A stretch of 64,000 bases of DNA from an uncultured Christensenellaceae bacterium (GCA_910585195.1 CAJUCX010000003.1:62001-126000), one strand, 5' to 3'; counted from the first letter of the stretch, positions 42,036-51,490 are shown. Made by a program: numbers and translations. Notes: generated from the sequence alone by a model not told the origin.

Positions 42036-42683
42036 ATGGTTAAGATTGAAGATTTGAAGTTTGACGAAAACGGGCTGATACCTGCGGTGGTGCAAGACTA
42101 TTACACAAAAAAAGTGCTTACCGTTGCGTATATGAACAAAGAAAGTCTCGAAATCAGTATGGAAAAAAACCTGACTTGTTTTTACAGCAGGTCGAGGCAG
42201 AAGTTGTGGCTTAAAGGCGAAATTTCCAAAAACTATCAACACATAGTTTCAATCACTGCGGACTGCGACAACGACGCTTTGGTTGTAGAGGTAAAAAAAG
42301 ACGGTCCCGCTTGTCATCTCGGCACCGACAGTTGCTTTAACAACGAAGTATATCACAACGAAAACGAAAAAAGTTTTTCTTTCGATATGCTTTACGAGTT
42401 GATACAAGGCAGAAAGACAGACAAAAAAGAAGGCTCTTACACTACCTATCTGTTTGAAAAAGGGCTGGACAAAATTCTTAAAAAAGTGGGAGAAGAATGC
42501 ACGGAAGTTATTGTTGCGGCAAAGGGCGGCAGCAAGGAAGAAACCGTCTTCGAGTTGTCAGACCTTGCATATCACGCTTTGGTGCTTATGGTAGAGTACG
42601 GCATTACCTTAAACGACGTTAAGGACGAACTTGCAAAGCGCCACGTGGTAGACAAAAAAGTAAAACAGGAAACTATGAAATAA
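42036..42683 (+). CDS. hisIE: Bifunctional phosphoribosyl-AMP cyclohydrolase / phosphoribosyl-ATP pyrophosphatase
   Basis: The 215-residue fusion has HisI at about 1-115 (VLTVAYMNKESL, ADCDNDALVVEV, CHLGTDSCF zinc residues) and HisE at about 120-205 (KVGEECTEVIVAAKGG, FELSDLAYHALVLM). It performs steps 2 and 3 of the pathway. GGGAG precedes the ATG. The 117-base gap after hisF is the second largest inside the operon. Its stop overlaps hisK (TAATG). Confidence 0.97.
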   Translation: MVKIEDLKFDENGLIPAVVQDYYTKKVLTVAYMNKESLEISMEKNLTCFYSRSRQKLWLKGEISKNYQHIVSITADCDNDALVVEVKKDGPACHLGTDSCFNNEVYHNENEKSFSFDMLYELIQGRKTDKKEGSYTTYLFEKGLDKILKKVGEECTEVIVAAKGGSKEETVFELSDLAYHALVLMVEYGITLNDVKDELAKRHVVDKKVKQETMK

Positions 42684-43483
42684 TGCCTCTAATTAAGTGC
42701 AATCTGCATACGCATACACAGTTTTGCGACGGCAGAGATAGTATGGAAAATATGGTCAAAACGGCGATAGAAAAGGGGTTTGAAACGCTTGGGTTTTCTC
42801 CGCACTCTTACACGCCTTTTTGTTTGGATTATTGCATAAAGGACTTCGATGCGGAAGCTGCAGAGTTTTTGCGCCTCAAAAACCTTTATGCAGACAAAAT
42901 TTGCCTGTTAAACGGCATAGAGCTCGACTATTACGGAGAAATGCCGAAAGACGCAAAGTTGGACTTCGTGATAGGTTCCGCCCATTACGTGCAAAATAAC
43001 GGCGTATTTTACGGTGTGGACGACGGCAGAGAGGACTTTTTGCGCGCCGTCGAACTCGGCTTTGACGGTAACGTAATTTCCCTTGCGGAAAGTTACTTCT
43101 CAACCCTTGCAAAAATGGCAAAAACAGTCAGACCCGACGTAATAGGTCATTTCGATTTGATAACCCTGTACGGAGATTTTTCCGCCTGCGAAAGCAAGTA
43201 TAAAGATTCGGCTTTTTGCGCGGCGGAAGAAGTGGCAAAAAGCGGCTCTTTGGTGGAGATAAACGCCGGCAGATTGTTTAAGGGCAAGGGCGGTCTTTAT
43301 CCCGACGACTTTCTGCTTAAATATATGGCGCAAAAGGGCATTGAATTTATTCTGTCAAGCGACGCGCACTGCGTTGACGCGCTTGGTTTTAAGTTTGACG
43401 AAATTACACAAAAATTAAAGAGTTTAGGTATAAAATATCTTACCGTATTTGATAAAAACGGCAGAAAACATATCAAAATTTAG
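42683..43483 (+). CDS. hisK: Histidinol-phosphatase, PHP family
   Basis: The 266-residue metal-dependent phosphatase converts histidinol phosphate to histidinol. The PHP motifs are visible: CNLHTHTQFCDG, FSPHSYT, GIELDYYG, SAHYV, GHFDL and SSDAH. This is the Gram-positive type replacing the HAD domain of enteric HisB. It closes the pathway set. Confidence 0.93.
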   Translation: MPLIKCNLHTHTQFCDGRDSMENMVKTAIEKGFETLGFSPHSYTPFCLDYCIKDFDAEAAEFLRLKNLYADKICLLNGIELDYYGEMPKDAKLDFVIGSAHYVQNNGVFYGVDDGREDFLRAVELGFDGNVISLAESYFSTLAKMAKTVRPDVIGHFDLITLYGDFSACESKYKDSAFCAAEEVAKSGSLVEINAGRLFKGKGGLYPDDFLLKYMAQKGIEFILSSDAHCVDALGFKFDEITQKLKSLGIKYLTVFDKNGRKHIKI

Positions 43484-43598
43484 TTTTCCCGTTTTTGTAT
43501 ATCGTTTAATTTGCGTTAAACTCCGCTGTGTCAAATAACGGAAGTTTTGATTTTTTTGTGTAATTAGGTTTTTTATTTCGGGAAATAGCGGGAGAATT

Positions 43599-44207
43599 AT
43601 GATTAAAAGTTTTGACCCTATATTCGACAGCAACTGCAAACTTCTTATTTTGGGCTCGTGCCCGAGTGTTGCGTCTTTGCAAAAAGGCGAGTATTACGGA
43701 CATAAACAAAACAGGTTTTGGCGAGTGATTTTTAAGTTGCTTGACGAAGACTTCACTGCCGATTATGAAATTAAAAAGCAAACGCTGTTAAAGCACGGCG
43801 TGGCATTGTGGGATACGATAGGTCTTTGCCAAAGAGAGGGCTCGCTCGACAGCGCAATAACTGACGTAGTGCCTAATGACGTCAACGCTTTGATAAAATG
43901 CGGCAATGTAAAGTGCATTGCATTAAACGGCGGCAAAGCAAAACAAGTGTTTTTGCAGCAGTATAAGCAGTTTGTAAGCAAAACTATAAATAATGACGAT
44001 TTTAATAAAGCAACCGTACCGCAAGTGCAAAATTTGCAAGACGGCAAAAACATAAAAAACAGTGCCGCCTGTGAAAATTATTTTTTCAATACAGACAAAA
44101 AGAAGATAAAGTTGATTTTTCTTCCGTCGACAAGCCCCGCCAACGCAAAGATGAGTTTCGAAACTTTGTGCCGAAGTTGGTATGAAAGCTTGAAAGAATT
44201 TTTGTAA
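43599..44207 (+). CDS. DNA-deoxyinosine glycosylase (uracil-DNA glycosylase superfamily)
   Basis: The 202-residue protein has the family signature ILGSCPSVASLQKGEYYGHKQNRFW near the N-terminus, then HGVALWDTIG and the late LPSTSPAN motif. These match the hypoxanthine/MUG-type glycosylases that excise deaminated bases. Relative to the usual size of about 160-170 residues there is an insertion of about 40 residues between GGKAKQVF and the SPAN motif. GGGAG precedes the ATG. It is 115 bp after hisK and could be read through from the his operon. Confidence 0.85.
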   Translation: MIKSFDPIFDSNCKLLILGSCPSVASLQKGEYYGHKQNRFWRVIFKLLDEDFTADYEIKKQTLLKHGVALWDTIGLCQREGSLDSAITDVVPNDVNALIKCGNVKCIALNGGKAKQVFLQQYKQFVSKTINNDDFNKATVPQVQNLQDGKNIKNSAACENYFFNTDKKKIKLIFLPSTSPANAKMSFETLCRSWYESLKEFL

Positions 44208-44220
44208 ATATTTTTCGGTT

Positions 44221-44260
44221 AAATCAAGCACTTGCGGAAATTTCCGCAAGTGCTTGATTT
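44221..44260. terminator. 40-bp perfect palindrome, probable terminator of convergent genes
   Basis: A perfect 20-bp inverted repeat starts AAATCAAGCACTTGCGGAAA. It lies between the glycosylase gene (+) and the M50 gene (-). The U-run is short, so it may also be a protein-binding or recombination site. Confidence 0.6.
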
Positions 44261-44337
44261 ATGTTAAAATTTTATGAGTAAATATAATTGTCAAATTGTT
44301 TGCCACAGTTCAAAATCGATATACGCCGTTGTAGTTT

Positions 44338-45471
44338 CTAAAATGACTCGAACGGGTCGGGGGTTGCCTCGCGATAGCGTTCTTTGGCTTTTTCGAAGAT
44401 AATGCGCGAGTATTCCGCTTCGGCAGGGGTGCGCGACAGGTTTAGCAACTTTTCCGCAACAACGCAGTCCGACGCAAACTGTCTGTCGTCGTGGTTAGAC
44501 AAGGCATTTACCAAAATTCTTGCAACCACAACGAAAGACGTCGGCGAAACTTGAATTGCATTTCTTATCGATTGGTCGAAAGCATTGTAAGTTTTTGCCG
44601 CGTTTACCCTGTCGTCGTGGAAGAGCATTAAGCAGTTGAAATATTCTACCGAGACGGTGTTTGCGTTTGGCAGCGGCATTTCGCTTCTGCGGTTGTAAAG
44701 CATGGTTATGGTTTCCGTTGCTTTTTCCGTCTGGTTTGTCGCAATAAAATAGCAATATTGCACGTACAGCGAAGTGCAGACAGAAGGGTACTTCAAATCG
44801 TCTATGCCGCAGTTAAAAATCGTCTCGGGCATTTGAGAAAAAGTTTTGCCGGCAAGCGTTTCCGCCGTAATTTTAAGTTCCGAGTAATAAGCCTTTTTGC
44901 AACTTTCCGAGCGCGCAAGCATAAAAACGTTGTAGCCGTCGTTTTTCAAACTGCGTATAGGCAAAAAGTTTATTATAGTAAAAATTCCGTTTACGATTAT
45001 TCCCGCCAAAGTAAAAGACTGCTGACCGTAAACAACGATAAGCACGACGCACAGCGCCGTCAAAAGCAAGTTTATAAGCACGCCGCCGAGGTTATATAAT
45101 ACATACGGCATTTTTTGTTTGTACTCGAAGTCGGGCGCCATAAGGCACTGACCGAGCGCGCCGTTGCCGCGTTCTCTTGCGGTTTGCCACTTGCCGTTGC
45201 TTTTGTAAAACATTACGCCAAGCATCTTGAAGTAAACAAATTTATAGCCCGTCAAGTAGCCGAACAGCAAATGCCCGAGTTCGTGCATAAAGGTAGCCAA
45301 AACGCACCACAGCAAAATGTATATTATGGTGTCTAATGACAGAATATCGAAGCCGATTTGGTTAAAGTCTGACGCAAGCCATATTCCTAGCGAAATGCCC
45401 AAAATCGCGCCTATTATAACTAAGGCGACCGTAGGAGTCGCCGTTGCAAAGTCTGTTTTTTTATTTTTCAT
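44338..45471 (-). CDS. M50-like membrane metalloprotease
   Basis: The 377-residue protein has HELGH at residues 63-67 inside the second TM helix and NDGYNVFML as the second metal-ligand motif, the intramembrane site-2-protease arrangement. TM helices lie near 12-32, 45-72, 120-150 and 155-175. A soluble, mostly helical C-terminal half of about 170 residues (TPR-like spacing, e.g. TEKATETITMLYNRR) has no PDZ. SD AGGAAA precedes the ATG. It lies downstream of the SbcC-like gene on the same strand. Substrate is unknown; S2P relatives act in sigma-factor release or cell-envelope signalling. Confidence 0.8.
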   Translation of the reverse strand: MKNKKTDFATATPTVALVIIGAILGISLGIWLASDFNQIGFDILSLDTIIYILLWCVLATFMHELGHLLFGYLTGYKFVYFKMLGVMFYKSNGKWQTARERGNGALGQCLMAPDFEYKQKMPYVLYNLGGVLINLLLTALCVVLIVVYGQQSFTLAGIIVNGIFTIINFLPIRSLKNDGYNVFMLARSESCKKAYYSELKITAETLAGKTFSQMPETIFNCGIDDLKYPSVCTSLYVQYCYFIATNQTEKATETITMLYNRRSEMPLPNANTVSVEYFNCLMLFHDDRVNAAKTYNAFDQSIRNAIQVSPTSFVVVARILVNALSNHDDRQFASDCVVAEKLLNLSRTPAEAEYSRIIFEKAKERYREATPDPFESF

Positions 45472-45669
45472 TTTTTCCTGTTTGTATTTTTAATAAAATA
45501 ACCTTAAAAGCACGGTTTGCTTTTAGTAATTATAACAACGCCTGCCCGTTGTTTTTCCCGACCGTTTTTAATATCGGCAAGGTGTAAATAGTGCAGTTAG
45601 TTTTTTAAGCAATATAACATCGATATTTTTCCGTTATAAAAACGTAGCCGACGGGAAACGGGAAAAATA

Positions 45670-48600
45670 TTAAAGGGAAGTACTCATCGCCTCTACGATA
45701 AAGTTTTTGCCTTTAAGATTTTTAAGTCTTGCTATCATTTCTGCATTGTTGAGTTCCATATTGCCGTGCAGCAAAACCGTATTGAGGTTAGGGAAAGTAG
45801 TGCTCAAACTGCAAAGTCTCAGCGACAAAAATACGCACATCTTGTCGCTCATTGACAAATCTTTGTAATGAGTTACTTTGCCCTTGCTTGATTTTACCGC
45901 AAAAATATCGTCTTCGCAAATGATTTCTCCGCCGCCGCACATTGCACCGTAAACACTGCTTGCAGAAGAAAGTATTTTTGCTATTTCTTCTTCGAATACA
46001 AGTTCTACTATTTTGGTTTGCTTTATGACAGAGTCGAAGTTTTTAGAGTCGTTGTATTGCGTGATAATGTTTGTCAACTCGGTGCGCATACGGTTGGAAC
46101 TGATGTAAGCGTCCGTTACGTTTTGCGTTTCTTCGCGGCTTTCTGCAAGTTCTGCCTCGATTTCTTCGAAGTGCTGTTGCAGTTCTTGCAGTTTTTGGTT
46201 GAGTTCGTCATATTTGTCTATGTCGGCATTGTCCTGATAAAGCTCTTTAAGGTGCTGCATACGGGACGTCAACATACTCATAGTGGCGTCAAATCTGTCT
46301 ACTGCGTCTTTTATGCTGTTGTACATTTCTTCCGACAGATTTTTGAGTTTTATGCTTTCTACGTCGTCGTCGCCGAGGTCGTCCATAAGGGTTTGCGCTT
46401 TTTGTTTTGTGGCTTCGTAACTGTCCGTAAGATTTTTAAGCACAACGCCGTTCTTTTCGATTTCCACAGACTTGGCAAGTATTTTGTCGTCAAGTTCGCT
46501 GCGGTCTTCTTCCAGCAATTTCTTTTCGCTTACAAGTTCGTTTACCTTGTCTTGAGCGGCTTTTTGCACTTCGTCCGGTTCGCCTTTTACAAACATACTG
46601 ACTTTTTGATGAATTTTAAGCAACTCTTTTTCGTTGGCTTTCTTTTCGTTTAGCGCTTCCGTCAGCACGGAAGAAACGTTTGCAATACGCACTTCCGCCG
46701 CTTCTATGGCGTCGCTTTCCATTTTGCGCTGAGTGTGCAAAAGCACCAACTTTTCCGTAAGTTCGATGAGGGCGGATTTGACCTGTTCGTTGGACTCGAC
46801 CATCATTTCGACCGTCATTTGCCTTACGTCTACCGCTTGCTGCGTCTCCGACAGAGAGCCGAGCCGTGAAACTATATCTTGTTTTTGTTTGTTTAAGTCT
46901 TCGTATTTTTCTTTCAAAAGCGACAACTCGGTTTGCTGTTCTACCAGACCGCGCTGTGCGTCCATCATATAGTTTGTGGCTTTACCTTGATCGAGCGCTT
47001 GAAAATATTTCGTTACGTGTTCGCTTTTATCTGCTTTTGCAAGCTCGCGGAAGCGTCTTAAAATTTCGTCGCGCTCGTTGCGGCAGGTTACTATTTCGCC
47101 CAAGACTATTTGTTTTTGTCTTTCTACTTCCTGCAATACGCAGCGCAAGCCTACTTGTCTGGAAACAAGCGCCAGTTTGCGGTTGTTGCGTTTGACGAGT
47201 TCTACTTTAAGCTGGTCTATATTTTCGTCTATAAATGTGCTGCTTAAAGGCGCCGCCGCCATATCTATTTTGCCTCCTTTGCCGTCGGTTATCTGCATTG
47301 CTTGGTTGGCGGTGTTTACTACCTGCTTTTTAAGCATAACTTCGCGGTCAAACATCTTTTGACCCAAAATTGTTTGCAGACATTCGGCAGACTGGTCGAT
47401 TTCTATTTCTTTATAGTGCAGGTTTTGCATTTCGTCGCGCAAAGTGTTTTGCTTTTCCGTCAAAGACTGCAAAATCATTTCGCTTTTGGAAATTTTCGAC
47501 TGCAGCATTTTTATTAAAGTGTCTTTTGATTTAAGCGGAGTAACCACCGCGTCAACCTTCATAAGAGAGGACACAAGGTCTTGCGCCTTTCTTACTTCCA
47601 ACTCGCGGTCGCTCAACTGCTGTGTTATAAACACCATTTCGCTGTCGGTTTTTTGCAGCTGATTTTCTACTTCCTTTATCTTTACGCTTAAACGCACGTT
47701 CTCTACAAGGTCGTTTATAGAACGCACAGGTACGTCGATTTCCTGCAAACTTTCCTTAGTTTCTTCTATGCCTTTATCGATGGTTTCGATGGTGCCTTTG
47801 TGCACGCCTTTTATCTGCTCTAATTTTTCCTTGTCGTTTTGCAATTCGACAATCCTTTCGCTTAACGTTTCGTTGCGCTTTTCAAGCGTTTCGATATTTT
47901 CCGAGTCATTTTTTATCAAAATAAGCCGTGTGTTTTGCTCGACGCGGCGGTTGATTTCGTCGTTAAGTTCGCCCAACTGATTTATTATCGACTGACGTTC
48001 GCTCTTAAACCACTCCAACTCTTCTTTGTCTGCATCGAGTTTTTGGTTGGCATCCGTCATTTGCTTTTTATATGCTAAAATTTCTTTCAGTTGCGGCAAA
48101 AAGCGTTGCACTTTGTTGTGGTCTTGCAACTGCTTGCGTTTTTCGTCGATGAAAGTGGAGTTTTCTATCAATCTGTCTATATGCCCCTGCGTGTTGCGTA
48201 TGTCTTTTTGCAGATTTTCGCGCGAATTGAGAGAGCGCATTTCGTCTTTTAACGCAGACATTTCATTGAGGCAGTCGTTGTATTGTTTTTGAAGTTCTTC
48301 CGTTCTTTCGCGTATTGCATCAAGTTGCGAAGCCTTTACAGCTTTTATCGGTTTAGCCAAAATTGCGCGAAGTTGACTCTTTAACTGACTTTTTCTGTCG
48401 GCGGCTTTGTTGTAAGCTTCCTGCGTGGTGTTGATTACCTGACGCAAATCGGCAATGTTGGAGTAACTGTCTATCGTAGGGTTGGCGTTAAAGGCGTCAA
48501 ACTCTTTGCTTTCTATTACTATATTGTCAAACAGTTCTTCGACGTCGGTCTTAAACAGGTCGGTCAATTTTTCTTCCACGCGTGTAAAGCGTTTTGTTAC

Positions 48601-48876
48601 GCCGTTTTCTTTGCAGCGCAAAAGACTCGCGACGTTGTCGAAGTTTTTGGTTCTCGCAAGTTGGTAGGAATTGCCGTTGTGCACGAAATCGCATTCGGCG
48701 CTGCCGTCAAAACGGAAGTTGCCGTGCTTATTCAGAAATAAAAAGTCGGTTATGGCAGACAAGTCCGCAACGGAACAGAATATTTCGTCGCAGCCGTTAG
48801 ATATGTCGTCAAGTTTCAGAAAAACGTCGTAGTTTTGACCGAGTAACCCTTTTATTTTTATTGAGTTGATTTTCAT
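45670..48876 (-). CDS. SbcC/SMC-like giant coiled-coil protein lacking ATPase motifs
   Basis: The 1068-residue protein has two terminal globular lobes flanking roughly 780 residues of heptad-rich coiled coil (about 150-930). The N-lobe follows the SbcC order: KINSIKIKG, then a lost P-loop region (EIFCSVADLSAITDFLFLN), then YQLARTKNF and LFDNIVIESKEFDAFNANP, equivalent to the SbcC LLAQGEFxxFL segment. The C-lobe has LSMSDKMCVFLSLRLCS (1007-1023) in place of the LSGGE signature, VLLHGNMEL in place of Walker B, and FIVEAMS in place of the H-loop. No Cys-x-x-Cys zinc hook is seen. GGGAGG precedes the ATG. It is divergent from the dnaD-like/dnaI pair. Confidence 0.72.
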   Translation of the reverse strand: MKINSIKIKGLLGQNYDVFLKLDDISNGCDEIFCSVADLSAITDFLFLNKHGNFRFDGSAECDFVHNGNSYQLARTKNFDNVASLLRCKENGVTKRFTRVEEKLTDLFKTDVEELFDNIVIESKEFDAFNANPTIDSYSNIADLRQVINTTQEAYNKAADRKSQLKSQLRAILAKPIKAVKASQLDAIRERTEELQKQYNDCLNEMSALKDEMRSLNSRENLQKDIRNTQGHIDRLIENSTFIDEKRKQLQDHNKVQRFLPQLKEILAYKKQMTDANQKLDADKEELEWFKSERQSIINQLGELNDEINRRVEQNTRLILIKNDSENIETLEKRNETLSERIVELQNDKEKLEQIKGVHKGTIETIDKGIEETKESLQEIDVPVRSINDLVENVRLSVKIKEVENQLQKTDSEMVFITQQLSDRELEVRKAQDLVSSLMKVDAVVTPLKSKDTLIKMLQSKISKSEMILQSLTEKQNTLRDEMQNLHYKEIEIDQSAECLQTILGQKMFDREVMLKKQVVNTANQAMQITDGKGGKIDMAAAPLSSTFIDENIDQLKVELVKRNNRKLALVSRQVGLRCVLQEVERQKQIVLGEIVTCRNERDEILRRFRELAKADKSEHVTKYFQALDQGKATNYMMDAQRGLVEQQTELSLLKEKYEDLNKQKQDIVSRLGSLSETQQAVDVRQMTVEMMVESNEQVKSALIELTEKLVLLHTQRKMESDAIEAAEVRIANVSSVLTEALNEKKANEKELLKIHQKVSMFVKGEPDEVQKAAQDKVNELVSEKKLLEEDRSELDDKILAKSVEIEKNGVVLKNLTDSYEATKQKAQTLMDDLGDDDVESIKLKNLSEEMYNSIKDAVDRFDATMSMLTSRMQHLKELYQDNADIDKYDELNQKLQELQQHFEEIEAELAESREETQNVTDAYISSNRMRTELTNIITQYNDSKNFDSVIKQTKIVELVFEEEIAKILSSASSVYGAMCGGGEIICEDDIFAVKSSKGKVTHYKDLSMSDKMCVFLSLRLCSLSTTFPNLNTVLLHGNMELNNAEMIARLKNLKGKNFIVEAMSTSL

Positions 48877-48912
48877 TCGCGCCTCCCGATAAAAAAACTA
48901 TTTGAAAATAGA

Positions 48913-48983
48913 TTATTTTATGGTAATATATTAGCATAACCACAAAATTTTCGTAAACAGAGTATTTTATGGTATTATATTTT
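48913..48983. repeat. Near-identical 19-bp motif twice in a divergent promoter region
   Basis: TATTTTATGGTAATATATT and TATTTTATGGTATTATATT (one mismatch) occur about 49 bp apart between the SbcC-like gene and the dnaD-like gene. They could be operator sites or promoter-region duplicates. The whole 241-bp interval is very AT-rich. Confidence 0.5.
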
Positions 48984-49117
48984 AATATTATAAACTTTTA
49001 TTAAAAATAAATCAATATAAATAAATAAATTTAAGCATTTATCTGCTTAACAAATTGCCGAAAAAGCATTATAAATTATGTATATTCGGCTGAAATCAGG
49101 CATTACGGAGTGTAAAT

Positions 49118-50569
49118 ATGGCATTTTGCAGTTTTTCGCGTGATTTGGCGGACAGTTCATATACCACCGTCGACAACGTATTTATAACCAATTATCTTCC
49201 CGATGCGCCGGCAAGGTACGTCGACGTGTATCTTTTCGGACTTTATCTGTGCGGCAAAAATACGACGGACAACAGTCTTGACACGATGTCGCGTGTGCTC
49301 AACATAGACAAGGAAGATATTTTGACGATTTACACCTACTGGGAAGAACTGGGGTTGGTTTCTATTTTGCAAAAAACTCCGTACGAAGTATATTATCTGC
49401 CGGTAAGAAGCGACGACGTAGTGCTTAAAAAAATCAAACCGCAAAAATACCGTCAGTTCAACAAAGATATGCAAGGCGTGCTGACGGACAGGCTTATCTC
49501 CACAAACGAGTATAACGAGTATTATATCTTTTTGGAAACAACCTTTTTCGAGCCGAAAGCGCTTGTCGCCGTCGCTAAATACTGTGCAGAGCGTAAAGGC
49601 GGCGATATAAATTATCCTTACATATTAAAGGTGGCGCGCAACCTTTCCGACAGCGGCATAAAAACCCTTGAGGCGGTGGAAGAAAAACTTGCAACGACGG
49701 TAAAATACACCGACGACATAAAACTGCTGTTTGCTTCGCTCGGCATAAAACGTGCCATAGAGTACGAGGACAGGCGTTTGTTTGAAAAATGGACGGACGG
49801 TATGGGTTACGACTTGGCAACAATCCGTTACGTCGCGCAAAAGAGCAAAAATCTCTCTATGGACAGGCTCAACGCCAAAATAGAAAAATATTACAAACTC
49901 GGAATGTTCAGCGAAAAGGAAATTGCAAATTACGAGTCCAACCGCGAAGAGTTGTACAATTTGGCAAAAGAACTAAACAAAATAATAGGCGTATATTATC
50001 AATCGTTGGATTATATTTTAGAGGACTATCTTACGCCGTGGCTGCAAAAGGGCTTCGACGGAGATTCTCTCAAACTCATTGCCAAATATTGTTTCAAGCA
50101 AAATATCCGTTCGGTAGACGGTATGAATTCCGCCGTCAACGGATTTTATAAAAAGGGGCTTACTTCGGCTCAGGCAATCGCAGAGTATACCGCTGCAACG
50201 GTAAGCAGAGACGAAAGCATAAAAACCGTGCTGCAAAATGCCGGGTTGGTCCGCGGAGTTTCTTCAAGCGACAGGGCAAATTACAAAACGTGGACGGAGG
50301 CGTGGGGCTTTGATGACGAGGTTATAAATTATGCCGCCTCTCTTTCCGTAGGCGCAAACAACCCGACTGCGTATATGAACAGAATTTTGTCTGATTTCAA
50401 GACTAAAAATATTTACAGCGTGGAAGAAGCAAAAAAACAAACCGTAAACAGTCTTAAACAATCAAAGGAAACGGAAAAAGAAAAAAGCAAAAAAGATTAT
50501 CGCGAAAGAGAGTATACAAGAGAAGAATTAGACGCATTGTTCGATAACCTTGACGACGTGGAAATTTAA
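49118..50569 (+). CDS. DnaD-domain replication initiation protein
   Basis: The 483-residue protein has an N-terminal winged-helix-like region (about 15-115, including LDTMSRVLNIDKEDILTIYTYWEELG) typical of DnaD/DnaB proteins. Two DnaB_2/DnaD C-terminal-type helical domains follow; the matching segments LFEKWTDGMGYDLATIRYVAQKS and YKTWTEAWGFDDEVINYAASLS show the internal duplication (W-G-x-x, then I-x-Y). A charged tail ends in a YTREELDALFDNLDD motif. It would remodel the origin and help load the replicative helicase together with the following DnaI-like ATPase. SD GGAG. Confidence 0.88.
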   Translation: MAFCSFSRDLADSSYTTVDNVFITNYLPDAPARYVDVYLFGLYLCGKNTTDNSLDTMSRVLNIDKEDILTIYTYWEELGLVSILQKTPYEVYYLPVRSDDVVLKKIKPQKYRQFNKDMQGVLTDRLISTNEYNEYYIFLETTFFEPKALVAVAKYCAERKGGDINYPYILKVARNLSDSGIKTLEAVEEKLATTVKYTDDIKLLFASLGIKRAIEYEDRRLFEKWTDGMGYDLATIRYVAQKSKNLSMDRLNAKIEKYYKLGMFSEKEIANYESNREELYNLAKELNKIIGVYYQSLDYILEDYLTPWLQKGFDGDSLKLIAKYCFKQNIRSVDGMNSAVNGFYKKGLTSAQAIAEYTAATVSRDESIKTVLQNAGLVRGVSSSDRANYKTWTEAWGFDDEVINYAASLSVGANNPTAYMNRILSDFKTKNIYSVEEAKKQTVNSLKQSKETEKEKSKKDYREREYTREELDALFDNLDDVEI

Positions 50570-50572
50570 GTT

Positions 50573-51490
50573 ATGGATAAAAAAGACGTTATAGAAAAGA
50601 TAGAAAGACAATTTCAAAACAAACGGCAGAGGGCAGAAGCAGAAGCGCAGGCGCGTTTCGATTTTGCCTGCCAAAACAAAGATTTTGCCAAACTTGCAAG
50701 AGAAGAAAGAACCTTGCAGTATGAAATGGGCAAAAATTTGTATTTCGGCAAACCTATTGACCAACAGCAAAAACAACTTGACGCCAATAAGTTGAGGCAG
50801 CGTGCCGTGCTTAAAAAACTTAAACTTACACCGGAAGATTTACTGCCAAGTTACGAGTGCAAAATTTGCAGCGACACCGGCGTTGCGGACGGCAAGCGTT
50901 GCAGTTGTTTCCAAAATGCGGTAAATCAGGAACTTTTGGCAAACAGCAAGTTGGTAGACAAGTCGTTAAGTTTAGGTTTGTTCGAGCCGCAAAACAAATC
51001 GCAGGAGCGCTGTGCGGAAAAGTTAAAGATTATTGCTGCAAAAGCGCCGGATACCAAAATAAAAAATATTATATTGTGCGGGCCGACGGGCACGGGCAAA
51101 ACTTATATCGTCAACTGCTTGGCAAACGATTTGTTAAAGCGCAATTTCAGCGTTATGTTTACTTCGGCTTTTAATTTCAACAATTTGCTGCTAAGTATGC
51201 ATCTTGCACCGCTTGCGCAAAAAGAAGATATGTTGAACAATCTTATAGATACCGACGTGTTGGTTATCGACGATTTGGGCAGCGAAAATATACTTAAAAA
51301 CGTTACGGAAGAATACACCTGTAACATCTTGAACGAACGTCGTTATCGCGGCAAATATACTTTCATAACCACTAATTTGGATATGTTGGGCATTCAAGAC
51401 AGATACGGAGAAAGAATAATGTCAAGACTGCTCGGCGGAGATACTCTCAAAATAAAACTCGACGGCAACGATTTACGCTTGACAAAATAG
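50573..51490 (+). CDS. dnaI: Helicase-loader ATPase, DnaI/DnaC family
   Basis: The 305-residue AAA+ protein has an N-terminal coiled region and a zinc finger (CKIC and CSC, Cys96/99/110/112). Walker A is GPTGTGKT (about 170-177), Walker B VLVIDDLGSE (about 229), and a sensor-like FITTNLDM follows. DnaI loads the replicative DNA helicase onto single-stranded DNA. It lies 3 bases after the dnaD-like gene, the standard primosome pair of Bacillota. Confidence 0.94.
   Translation: MDKKDVIEKIERQFQNKRQRAEAEAQARFDFACQNKDFAKLAREERTLQYEMGKNLYFGKPIDQQQKQLDANKLRQRAVLKKLKLTPEDLLPSYECKICSDTGVADGKRCSCFQNAVNQELLANSKLVDKSLSLGLFEPQNKSQERCAEKLKIIAAKAPDTKIKNIILCGPTGTGKTYIVNCLANDLLKRNFSVMFTSAFNFNNLLLSMHLAPLAQKEDMLNNLIDTDVLVIDDLGSENILKNVTEEYTCNILNERRYRGKYTFITTNLDMLGIQDRYGERIMSRLLGGDTLKIKLDGNDLRLTK

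Noticed and set aside
45670..48876. Calling the gene sbcC, recN or smc
   Set aside because: Architecture is similar but Walker A, signature, Walker B and zinc hook are not recognisable, so the functional name would mislead.
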